Assembly: GCA_023663615.1 (NCBI GenBank)
Contig: JAMPHA010000036.1
Coordinates: 1-23,720 of the forward strand
DNA from: DLAJ01 sp023663615
Lineage (GTDB): Bacteria > Bacillota > Clostridia > Lachnospirales > Lachnospiraceae
DNA length: 23,720 bases
Direction of reading: 5' to 3'
Notes under the pieces: model-generated
Databases searched by the model: none
What the model saw: only the letters and a program-made list of their open reading frames with translations
Told to the model about the DNA's origin: nothing
In this document: positions 14,974 to 22,048 of the stretch, in pieces
How positions within the stretch are numbered: the stretch's first letter is position 1
How the letters are laid out: every line of letters begins with the position of its first letter
Translations under genes and position numbers: made by a program

Positions 14974-17703
14974 ATGAATACCCAAAAAAATATGATCATC
15001 ATCAAAGGTGAGATCAAGACGGCGGAAGTTGTAAGCTGCAAGTATAATCAATCAACTCACAAGATGGATGTAACATTTGATAATGGAAGAACATACCCTT
15101 ATGCATATCTGAATGTTGAGTGGATAAGAGAACCGCAAGTTCTGAATCCTAAGATGTATCAGATCAGCAGGGAGGGCCATGCTCTTTTTGGCATAGAGGA
15201 AATCTATGTCTTTCATGGAAATGCTGATACCTATTGGCATATTTGCTTTTTAGGCGGTAAAGAACGAGATTACGCTCAAAGAGAGTTAAAAATCAGGGAA
15301 TCCTGCTTAAACCAAGGTTACTCGGAAAGTGTATTTGAATATATCAAACAGATTGCAAACCTAAGCGAGTTAAAGAATGAAGATACCGGAGAAAAATTAC
15401 TTACAAAGCAATTTGAGAAAATATCGTTCATAGGAGATGATGTCGCATTAGCAAAATATCTGAATCCGTCCTCGCTGCAATCTCATACACACGGGCGTGA
15501 CTATATACCGATTTTTCCGTTCGGATGCAATAACAGTCAATATCAGGCTGTAAAGAGCGCCATGGAAAATCAGATCAGTGTCATTCAAGGACCGCCCGGA
15601 ACGGGGAAAACCCAAACCATACTGAATATCATTGCCAATATACTGGTGCAGGGAAAAACCGTGCAGATCGTTTCTAATAATAATTCTGCCACGGAGAATG
15701 TTTATGAAAAATTATCTTCGCCAAAATATAACTTAGGCTTTATAGCGGCGACATTGGGAAGTGTCAAAAATAAGAAGGCATTTATTGAGCAGCAGGATGC
15801 GTCTTATCCTGATTTTTTGTCTTGGAAATCGGATGAAGATTGTCGCGTGTTGCGCCAAAATATTTCAGAAAAATCAATGCAGTTAAAACTGCTTTTTGAT
15901 AAACAGGAAGAATTGGCTTGTTTGAAGCAGGAACAGGCGCAATTGGAGACGGAATTTTCTTATTTCAAGGAATATGCTGAAAACTGGAACGTGGGTACTA
16001 ATTTTATAGCTAGGAAGAAAAAAGTTTCAGCGAAATGTTGGATGGCGATGATGCAGGAATGTCAAATGATTTTAGAAAACAAACAAAAATTTGGATTATT
16101 GTTTAAGATAAAGGGATTATTTCGATATGGCATTTCTGATCCAAGTTTCTATAAACAGGATGTTGCGAAAATCATCACCGGACTTCAAATGATGTATTAT
16201 TGTGTCAGGCAGTCAGAATTAGAGAAAGCCATAAAGGAGATTGAGGAGTACTTGCAAAAGGTTGATAGTGGTCTGCTTGATGATCTATGCAGTCAATCCA
16301 TGAAGTTATTAAAGGACAGGTTGGCGGAAAAATATGGAAATCAAAAAGGACGCATTCTATTTCGGGAGAATGATTTATGGGAAAATGCGGATAAAGTTTT
16401 GAAAGAATATCCGGTTATTTTAAGTACGACATTTTCAGCAAGGAGCAGTTTACATGCGGACGTGGTGTACGATTATCTTATTATGGATGAGGCATCACAG
16501 GTTGATATTGCCACAGGCGCGCTGGCGCTGTCTTGTGCAAAGAATGCGGTGATCGTTGGGGATACAAAGCAATTGCCCAATGTGGTCAAAGGGGATGTAG
16601 AGGTAAGGGCGGATGCAGTATTCAACGATTTTCATGTTCATGAGGGTTACCGATATACAAAAAGTTTTTTACAGTCGGTTTTGGAGGTTCTGCCGAATGT
16701 GACGCAGACGCTATTGCGGGAACATTACAGATGCCATCCTAAGATCATTGGTTTTTGTAACCAGAAATTTTATAAAGGCGAATTGATCATCATGACAAAA
16801 GACAACGGAGAGGAGGATGTATTGACCGCCGTGAAGACCGTGCCGGGAAATCATTGCCGTGGTCATTACAGTCAACGTCAAATAGATGTGATCAAAAATG
16901 AAATTATTCCTAAATACGTAGAGAACCTGGAGGAAACAGGAATTATTTCTCCATATAGGGATCAGGTGAAAAATTTAGAGAGAGAATGCAGGAATATTGA
17001 TGTCGCAACAGTACATAAATTCCAAGGAAAAGAAAAGGATACGATCATCATATCTACAGTGGATGATGAGTTGACAGATTTTGCAGATGATCCTTATTTG
17101 ATCAATGTCGCCGTATCAAGAGCAAAGAAGAAACTCATATTAGTGACTACGGGAAATGAACAGACAAGGGAGCGAAATATCACAGATTTAATAGACTATA
17201 TTCAGTACCACAATTTTGAAGTTACGGATAGTAAAGTGTATTCTGTTTTTGATTATTTATACAAACAATATGCAGAGGAAAGGAAAGATTATTTACGAAA
17301 ACATAAAAGAATATCACAGTATGATTCTGAAAATTTGATGTACTCGTTAATTGATGAGATATTGTCCGAAGATAAGTATGCCGGATTGGATATGATATGT
17401 CATTTCCCGATGAACATGTTGATCAAAAACCTTGCGCTGCTGGATGAGCGGGAGCGTCAATATGCGAGGAATCCGGCAACGCATATTGACCTTTTGATGT
17501 TTAACAGGATCAGTAAAAAGCCGGTATTGGCTGTGGAAGTTGACGGATATGAATATCATAAGGCAGATACCGAGCAATCCACGCGGGATGTGATGAAAAA
17601 TCACATATTAAAATTGTATGAAATACCATTGCTTCGGTTTCGGACGAATGGAAGTGGGGAAAAAGAGAAACTGACAGAAATGCTGGATGTGTTAGTCCGA
17701 TAA
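14974..17703 (+). CDS. SF1 helicase with KTSC-like N terminus and C-terminal nuclease-like domain
   Basis: A 909-residue multidomain protein. An N-terminal KTSC-like segment (about 14-52) has VSCKYNQSTHKMDVTF and the GRTYPYAYLNVEW pattern. A superfamily 1 helicase of the AAA_11/AAA_12 (Upf1-like) group follows: Walker A GPPGTGKT (206-213), Walker B LIMDEASQVD (Asp505-Glu506), motif III VIVGDTKQLPNVV, motif IV region LLREHYRCHPKIIGF, motif V VATVHKFQGKEKDTIIIS and motif VI INVAVSRAKKKLILV. The long insert between Walker A and B (about 290-470) is helical. The last 100 residues resemble a PD-(D/E)XK or DUF2726-type nuclease with Asp839 in HIDLLMF and Glu855-Val-Asp857 in VEVDGYEYH. It is followed after 14 bp by a GNAT gene. 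The helicase call is secure; a defence or DNA-processing role is inferred. Confidence 0.9.
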   Translation: MNTQKNMIIIKGEIKTAEVVSCKYNQSTHKMDVTFDNGRTYPYAYLNVEWIREPQVLNPKMYQISREGHALFGIEEIYVFHGNADTYWHICFLGGKERDYAQRELKIRESCLNQGYSESVFEYIKQIANLSELKNEDTGEKLLTKQFEKISFIGDDVALAKYLNPSSLQSHTHGRDYIPIFPFGCNNSQYQAVKSAMENQISVIQGPPGTGKTQTILNIIANILVQGKTVQIVSNNNSATENVYEKLSSPKYNLGFIAATLGSVKNKKAFIEQQDASYPDFLSWKSDEDCRVLRQNISEKSMQLKLLFDKQEELACLKQEQAQLETEFSYFKEYAENWNVGTNFIARKKKVSAKCWMAMMQECQMILENKQKFGLLFKIKGLFRYGISDPSFYKQDVAKIITGLQMMYYCVRQSELEKAIKEIEEYLQKVDSGLLDDLCSQSMKLLKDRLAEKYGNQKGRILFRENDLWENADKVLKEYPVILSTTFSARSSLHADVVYDYLIMDEASQVDIATGALALSCAKNAVIVGDTKQLPNVVKGDVEVRADAVFNDFHVHEGYRYTKSFLQSVLEVLPNVTQTLLREHYRCHPKIIGFCNQKFYKGELIIMTKDNGEEDVLTAVKTVPGNHCRGHYSQRQIDVIKNEIIPKYVENLEETGIISPYRDQVKNLERECRNIDVATVHKFQGKEKDTIIISTVDDELTDFADDPYLINVAVSRAKKKLILVTTGNEQTRERNITDLIDYIQYHNFEVTDSKVYSVFDYLYKQYAEERKDYLRKHKRISQYDSENLMYSLIDEILSEDKYAGLDMICHFPMNMLIKNLALLDERERQYARNPATHIDLLMFNRISKKPVLAVEVDGYEYHKADTEQSTRDVMKNHILKLYEIPLLRFRTNGSGEKEKLTEMLDVLVR

Positions 17704-17717
17704 GGAGGTGGATAAAA

Positions 17718-18209
17718 ATGATACGCAGGGCAGAGAACAGGGATATTCCTAAAATGGAAGATTTGTTAAGGCAGGTAAATCTTGTGCATTATCATGGCAG
17801 ACCGGATTTATTCAAAAAGGGAACAAAGTATTCCGACAGTCAGCTTTCCGAAATGATCGGTGATGACACGCGGCCAATCTTTGTGGCAGAGGATGAGAAC
17901 GGGCAGGTAATGGGATATGCATTCTGCATTTTTGAACAGCACACAGATGATATGATATTAACAGATGTAAAAACGCTTTATATTGATGATTTATGTGTGG
18001 ACGAACAAATAAGAGGTCAGCATGTCGGGAAGAAACTTTATGAATACGTTATTGATTATGCAAAAGAGAATGGCTGTTATAATGTAACGCTGAATGTGTG
18101 GAGCTGTAACGAGGCAGCGATGAAATTTTATGAGGCTTGCGGACTGAAACCCCAAAAGGTACATATGGAAGTCATTCTTGATCAGGTGCAGAGTGGATTC
18201 TCTGTTTAG
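17718..18209 (+). CDS. GNAT family N-acetyltransferase coupled to the helicase gene
   Basis: A 163-residue GNAT-fold acetyltransferase. The strand DVKTLYIDDLCVDEQIRG leads into the CoA-binding loop QIRGQHVGKKLY (97-108), followed by the helix EYVIDYAKENGC and the motif B stretch NVTLNVWSCNEAAMKFYEACGL. Its AAGGAGG ribosome binding site starts in the stop codon of the helicase-nuclease gene, 14 bp apart, so the two are almost certainly one operon. The substrate is unknown; it resembles general cytosolic acetyltransferases more than the compact tRNA-acetylating toxins. No antitoxin-like gene accompanies it. Confidence 0.88.
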   Translation: MIRRAENRDIPKMEDLLRQVNLVHYHGRPDLFKKGTKYSDSQLSEMIGDDTRPIFVAEDENGQVMGYAFCIFEQHTDDMILTDVKTLYIDDLCVDEQIRGQHVGKKLYEYVIDYAKENGCYNVTLNVWSCNEAAMKFYEACGLKPQKVHMEVILDQVQSGFSV

Positions 18210-18232
18210 AACACGTTGTATCTTCTGATTCG

Positions 18233-18358
18233 AATAAAAATGTGATTATCCTTCACGAAAACACCAATAATTTTGTGATACCGGTTGTAATATTCCTGTA
18301 TTTGACATATAATAAAAATGTGATTATGATACACAAAAACTTAAATAAAAGTGTGAAG
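18233..18358 (+). repeat. Duplicated operator-like repeat upstream of the ATPase gene
   Basis: Two imperfect direct repeats of about 46 bp start at 18233 and 18311. Both begin with the identical 17-mer AATAAAAATGTGATTAT, then share CAC(G/A)AAAAC, then a second TGTGA half-site 33 bp downstream (AATAATTTTGTGA and AATAAAAGTGTGA). In the second unit TGTG and CACA form an inverted repeat with a 9-nt centre. The second copy runs into the AAGGAG ribosome binding site of the ATPase gene, so it may bind a regulator or act in the RNA. Confidence 0.65.
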
Positions 18359-18368
18359 GAGTGAATCT

Positions 18369-19703
18369 ATGGAACGATTGATTTTGAATAAGCTGTTGGA
18401 TTGGAAGAATTCACCCTATCGCAAACCGCTGATCTTGAAGGGTGTGCGTCAGGTAGGCAAGACCTGGGTCCTCAAAGAATTCGGCAGACGTTATTATGAA
18501 AATACAGCCTACTTTAACTTTGATGAGAACGAGGAATATAAGCAGTTTTTTGAGACCAACAAGGATGTAGACCGCATTTTGCAAAATCTAGTGCTCGCCA
18601 GTGGTCAGAAGATTGTGCCGGAAAAGACACTCATTATTTTTGACGAGGTACAGGACTGCCCTAAAGTGATCAACTCCATGAAGTATTTCTGTGAGAATGC
18701 TCCGCAATATCACATTGCCTGTGCCGGTTCTTTGCTGGGGATTGCCTTGGCAAAGCCATCCTCTTTCCCAGTGGGTAAAGTCAACTTCATGCAGATTGAT
18801 CCTATGACCTTTACGGAATTTCTGCTCGCCAACGGCGACAAAAATCTTGCCAAGTATCTGGAGAGCGTGGATACCATTGAGCCGATTCCTGATGCCTTTT
18901 TTAATCCACTCCATGAGAAATTGAAGATGTACTATGTTACAGGTGGTATGCCGGAACCGGTACTCATGTGGACGGAGGCACGGGACGTTTCTGCTATGCA
19001 GGAAGCCCTGTCCGGGATCATCGGTGCCTATGAACGTGACTTTGCCAAGCACCCCAACATCAGCGAGTTCCCGAAAATCTCTATGATCTGGAAATCCATA
19101 CCGTCCCAGCTTGCAAGAGAGAATAAGAAATTTATCTACAAGGTGGTTAAAGAAGGTGCGCGGGCACGGGAATATGAGGATGCTTTGCAGTGGTTGGTGG
19201 ATGCCAGGCTGGTGCATAAAATTTACCGAAGCACCGCTCCGGATCTGCCGATAGCTGCCTATGATGACTTGTCTGCATTTAAGATTTATCTGGTGGATGT
19301 GGGGCTGCTCCGCCGCTTGGCTCAGCTGGCGCCTACGGCTTTCGGTGAAGGCAATCGTTTGTTCACCGAGTTCAAAGGTGCACTGACTGAGAACTTTGTG
19401 CTGCAAGCCTTAATCACGCAGTTCGAAGTGGTTCCCCGTTACTGGAGCCGGAATAATCCGCCCTATGAGGTAGATTTCCTTATACAAAGGGAGAATACGA
19501 TTTTTCCAGTAGAGGTCAAGTCCGAAGCCAACACTACCAGCAAGAGCCTAAAGAAATTCAAGGAGTTGTTCCCGAATCAGGTCCAACTCCGTGTGCGGTT
19601 CTCGCTGGACAATTTGAAATTAGATCATGACGTTCTGAATGTTCCGCTATTCATGGCAGACCAGGCAGATCGCTTGATTGGGCTGGCATTGAAAAGAAAA
19701 TAG
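18369..19703 (+). CDS. AAA_14/DUF4143 ATP-binding protein
   Basis: A 444-residue P-loop ATPase of the AAA_14 plus DUF4143 family, common and often strain-variable in Clostridia and Bacteroidetes. Walker A is GVRQVGKT (25-32), Walker B is LIIFDEVQDC (Asp92-Glu93), and the sensor-like CAGSLLG follows. The middle carries the usual FMQIDPMTFTEFLL and YVTGGMPEPV. The C-terminal domain has Asp369 in YEVDFLIQ and Glu382-Val-Lys384 in FPVEVKSEAN, a PD-(D/E)XK nuclease-like signature. AAGGAG precedes the ATG. Codon use looks closer to higher G+C DNA than the A+T-rich genes before it. No function is established for most members; roles in mobile elements, defence or toxin-antitoxin behaviour have been proposed. 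It stands alone behind the duplicated repeat. Confidence 0.9.
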   Translation: MERLILNKLLDWKNSPYRKPLILKGVRQVGKTWVLKEFGRRYYENTAYFNFDENEEYKQFFETNKDVDRILQNLVLASGQKIVPEKTLIIFDEVQDCPKVINSMKYFCENAPQYHIACAGSLLGIALAKPSSFPVGKVNFMQIDPMTFTEFLLANGDKNLAKYLESVDTIEPIPDAFFNPLHEKLKMYYVTGGMPEPVLMWTEARDVSAMQEALSGIIGAYERDFAKHPNISEFPKISMIWKSIPSQLARENKKFIYKVVKEGARAREYEDALQWLVDARLVHKIYRSTAPDLPIAAYDDLSAFKIYLVDVGLLRRLAQLAPTAFGEGNRLFTEFKGALTENFVLQALITQFEVVPRYWSRNNPPYEVDFLIQRENTIFPVEVKSEANTTSKSLKKFKELFPNQVQLRVRFSLDNLKLDHDVLNVPLFMADQADRLIGLALKRK

Positions 19704-19751
19704 AATGATGCCGGTGCAGGGAAAACGCGGCAGGTAATCGGCTTTTACGGA

Positions 19752-20537
19752 TCACGGCGTAAGCCGCATCAATTTTTCCGGGATCGGGACCGCATCATAG
19801 ATCGCGGCATATTCGGAGGGCGAGACATTCTCGACATAATTTTGCATAAAATTGCGCGTAAATCCGTTTTTTATAAGGATGTCCGCCGCTTTGTTGTAGG
19901 CGATGGCAGCTTCCGTCTCCGTGGAGAAATCGCCGACGACATAATGACTGCGGATGTGGATCACGGCGCGGTACAGGGAACGCCCCGCTTTCTTAGTGAG
20001 ACGCACGCCGTGGTAGCGGTTGATGATGCGGATATTTTCATAACGGAAATCGTAGGGATCGTCATTGATAAAGCGGTAGTCGCGCCCGACGACGGCGTAA
20101 GGCTTGATGCCGTATCTGCCGGGAAGGCTTACCTGCATACCGTAATCGGCAACAAAATAATGTCCGCCGCGCTTCATGATCTTGTGGGAAGCGTAGTAGA
20201 AAAGATCGTCCGTATCGAATTTGAACACGATCTCGCGCGATAGAAAATACAGGAAATAGCGCGGATAGGCATAGATCGGACTGGCAAAATAATAATGATT
20301 GTCACGGAAATTCATGAGCGTGACATATTTTTCAAACGAGAGGGCGCGGGGCGTATAGTCCGCGCGAAAGGAAAGGGAGGGAGAGGAAAGCAGAGCCCGC
20401 GCCTCGCGATAGGCGGCGCCGGCGGACTGCTCCGTCGCAAAGCTCCCAAGAGAAATATGTTTTTGATGATGGGTAACGGAAGCGCGGTAGTATGTGCTGC
20501 CGTCCTTTTTTTTTGCCTGAAAAACGCCTTTTTCCAT
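19752..20537 (-). CDS. AP2-like domain protein with degenerate HNH-like centre
   Basis: A 261-residue protein that I read as two AP2-like DNA-binding modules around a middle domain. The first is KDGSTYYRASVTHHQKHISLGSF with EQSAGAAYREA (about 11-48); the second is RYHGVRLTKKAGRSLYRAVI with VVGDFSTETEAAIAYNKAA (about 174-218). Between them YRFINDDPYDFRYENIRIIN (154-173) resembles the ending of an HNH homing endonuclease, where HHxxGxxxDNRxENL is usual, but the catalytic histidines are replaced (Arg155-Phe156) while the Glu-Asn pair is kept. It may therefore be a domesticated DNA-binding protein. GGAG lies about 12 bp before the ATG. It is divergent from the SleB-like gene across a 75-bp spacer. 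Confidence 0.7.
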   Translation of the reverse strand: MEKGVFQAKKKDGSTYYRASVTHHQKHISLGSFATEQSAGAAYREARALLSSPSLSFRADYTPRALSFEKYVTLMNFRDNHYYFASPIYAYPRYFLYFLSREIVFKFDTDDLFYYASHKIMKRGGHYFVADYGMQVSLPGRYGIKPYAVVGRDYRFINDDPYDFRYENIRIINRYHGVRLTKKAGRSLYRAVIHIRSHYVVGDFSTETEAAIAYNKAADILIKNGFTRNFMQNYVENVSPSEYAAIYDAVPIPEKLMRLTP

Positions 20538-20576
20538 GGACCGCTTTTGCTCCTTTGTGAAAAAATCATTATTTTT

Positions 20577-20605
20577 AGTATATCATTTGGACAGGCAGAA
20601 TACAA
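20577..20605 (-). promoter_or_regulatory. Minus-strand promoter for the AP2-like gene
   Basis: On the minus strand TTGTAT (20600-20605), a 17-bp spacer and TATACT (20577-20582) form a good sigma-A-type promoter, giving a start near 20570, about 33 bp before the ATG. The same 75-bp spacer must also hold the plus-strand promoter of the SleB-like gene; TTGTGA at 20555 with a TATATC-like box near 20579 is a weak candidate. Confidence 0.6.
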
Positions 20606-20612
20606 TTTAAGT

Positions 20613-21896
20613 ATGAATAAAAGATGGACAGAACAAAAATATGTGATTCATTTTCTACTGAGTGTGATGGTGCTCGTCGTATGCGGCGGCGTCTGCTATG
20701 GAGCGTCATGCTGTCAAAACGGAGAGCTTCGGCGTAAGGGGGCGGAGCTTGCATGGGCAGTCGGCGAATCGGACGAGCGCTATGCTGCGTATACGGCGTC
20801 CGAGCAGCGCGTGATCGAGGTGGACCTGCTTGCGTACGGCGGGGAGCCGGATGCGGCGCAGATGCAGGGTGATCGAAGTACGGAATCGGATGCGGTGCAG
20901 ATGCAGGGTGATCGAAGTACGGAGCCGGATGCGGCGCAGATGCAGGATGACCGAGGTACGGAATCGGATGCGGCGCAGATGCAGGACGATCGAAATATGG
21001 AAGCGGGACAGGCAGCCGTGCAGGCGCAGGAAACGCCGGGCGGACATGCCGCGGCGGATGCGGGTGATGATGCGGACGGACATGCCGCGGTGAACGCGGG
21101 TAATGGCGTGGACGGACAGACAGTTGCGAACGCGGGTATTGGTGCGGGCGGACAGACTGCGGCAAGCGCGGATGACGCGGCGGGACAGGCGGCGTATGCA
21201 GATGGACATGCCGTTGCGGGAGCGGCGGTCGATGTGGACGGAAACATTGCGGCGGACGGAAACGTAGGTACGGGAAACGCCGCCAACACGGAAGGCAGCA
21301 GGGATGCCGGTGCGGGTAATGCCGCCAATGCGGGGGCAACAGGACAGTCCGGAGGCTGGACGGAGACAGCACCGCAGACGGCGGACGGCACGAATGGCGG
21401 CGCAGGCGGAGCTGCCAATACGGACACCGGCGCGGGCGGTGGAGAGGCGGTCAGTAGCGGTGAAGACATCGAGGCAGCAGCGGAACAGACCGGCGGGCGC
21501 GTCATCGCTGTCTCGGATGAGGACTATGAGGCGCTTCTGCGCATTGTGCAGGCGGAGGCGGGAAACGAGGATACGAAAGGGAAAATTCTTGTTGCGAACG
21601 TCGTATTGAACCGCGTCGTGGATGAGCGTTTCCCGAACAGCGTTTATGAGGTCGTGTTCCAGCGTGCAGGCGGGAAGGCGCAGTTTTCGCCGGTCGCGAG
21701 CGGCAGCTATTATAAGGTCGTCGTTTCACAGGACACGGTCGAGGCGGTCGAGCGGGCGCTTGCAGGCGAGGATTATTCCGAGGGCGCATTGTATTTTGCG
21801 GCGCGCCGCTATGCGGGAAGCAGTCAGATGCGCTGGTTTGACGAATGCCTGACGAAGCTGTTCAGCTATGGCGGACATGAGTTTTTTACTTCCTGA
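20613..21896 (+). CDS. SleB/CwlJ-type cell wall hydrolase with repeat-rich spacer
   Basis: A 427-residue exported protein. An N-terminal membrane helix or signal (about 12-33) is followed by a very long Ala/Gly/Asp/Gln-rich spacer to about residue 300, and then a SleB-type hydrolase domain (about 303-427). The catalytic Glu is probably Glu315 in RIVQAEAGNED; family patterns ILVANVVLNRV, FPNSVYEVVFQ, QFSPVASGSYYKV and GALYFAARRY are all present. SleB enzymes cut spore cortex peptidoglycan, although this long-linker form may act on vegetative walls. I chose the ATG at 20613 because earlier in-frame starts overlap the divergent AP2-like gene; no strong ribosome binding site precedes it, so the start is uncertain. 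It carries two sets of tandem repeats. Confidence 0.87.
   Translation: MNKRWTEQKYVIHFLLSVMVLVVCGGVCYGASCCQNGELRRKGAELAWAVGESDERYAAYTASEQRVIEVDLLAYGGEPDAAQMQGDRSTESDAVQMQGDRSTEPDAAQMQDDRGTESDAAQMQDDRNMEAGQAAVQAQETPGGHAAADAGDDADGHAAVNAGNGVDGQTVANAGIGAGGQTAASADDAAGQAAYADGHAVAGAAVDVDGNIAADGNVGTGNAANTEGSRDAGAGNAANAGATGQSGGWTETAPQTADGTNGGAGGAANTDTGAGGGEAVSSGEDIEAAAEQTGGRVIAVSDEDYEALLRIVQAEAGNEDTKGKILVANVVLNRVVDERFPNSVYEVVFQRAGGKAQFSPVASGSYYKVVVSQDTVEAVERALAGEDYSEGALYFAARRYAGSSQMRWFDECLTKLFSYGGHEFFTS
20850..21005 (+). repeat. Four 39-bp tandem repeats in the SleB-like gene
   Basis: In-frame units start at 20850, 20889, 20928 and 20967, each encoding a 13-mer like DAAQMQGDRSTES. The first three are highly similar and the fourth more diverged. 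They form part of the linker before the hydrolase domain. Confidence 0.88.
21042..21185 (+). repeat. Four diverged 36-bp repeats in the SleB-like gene
   Basis: In-frame units start at 21042, 21078, 21114 and 21150, each encoding about 12 residues of the form GHAAVNAGNGVD or GQTVANAGIGAG. The fourth unit is partly degraded, and further decayed copies may continue downstream. Confidence 0.7.
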
Positions 21897-21939
21897 AAAC
21901 GTTTCCTGCCGTGCAGATTTAGTTTTTGAAAATAGAACA

Positions 21940-21968
21940 TTGTGCCGGACTCTCTTTTGTGCTACACT
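21940..21968 (+). promoter_or_regulatory. Promoter of thrC
   Basis: TTGTGC (21940-21945), a 17-bp spacer and TACACT (21963-21968) predict a start near 21975, about 75 bp before the thrC ATG. The leader has only a small GGGC/GCCC hairpin; no T-box or threonine-rich leader peptide is seen. Confidence 0.55.
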
Positions 21969-22048
21969 AGGCATGGATTTGATGATGATCGGCTGGGCGG
22001 ATGCCCGTGATTTTACGGTTATAGTGAGAGAAGAATAGGAGAAGCGAG

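Noticed and set aside
20295..20612. N-terminal extension of the SleB-like protein from the ATG at 20295
   Set aside because: It would overlap most of the divergent AP2-like gene, encodes a basic low-quality stretch and would bury the signal helix inside the protein.
20850..21185. Regular repeats that could suggest a CRISPR array
   Set aside because: Units are contiguous, have no unique spacers and keep an open reading frame.
21973..22038. A 21-codon frame ahead of thrC that could be a leader peptide
   Set aside because: Its ATG falls at or before the predicted transcription start, it has no ribosome binding site, and it lacks the threonine or isoleucine codons expected for attenuation.
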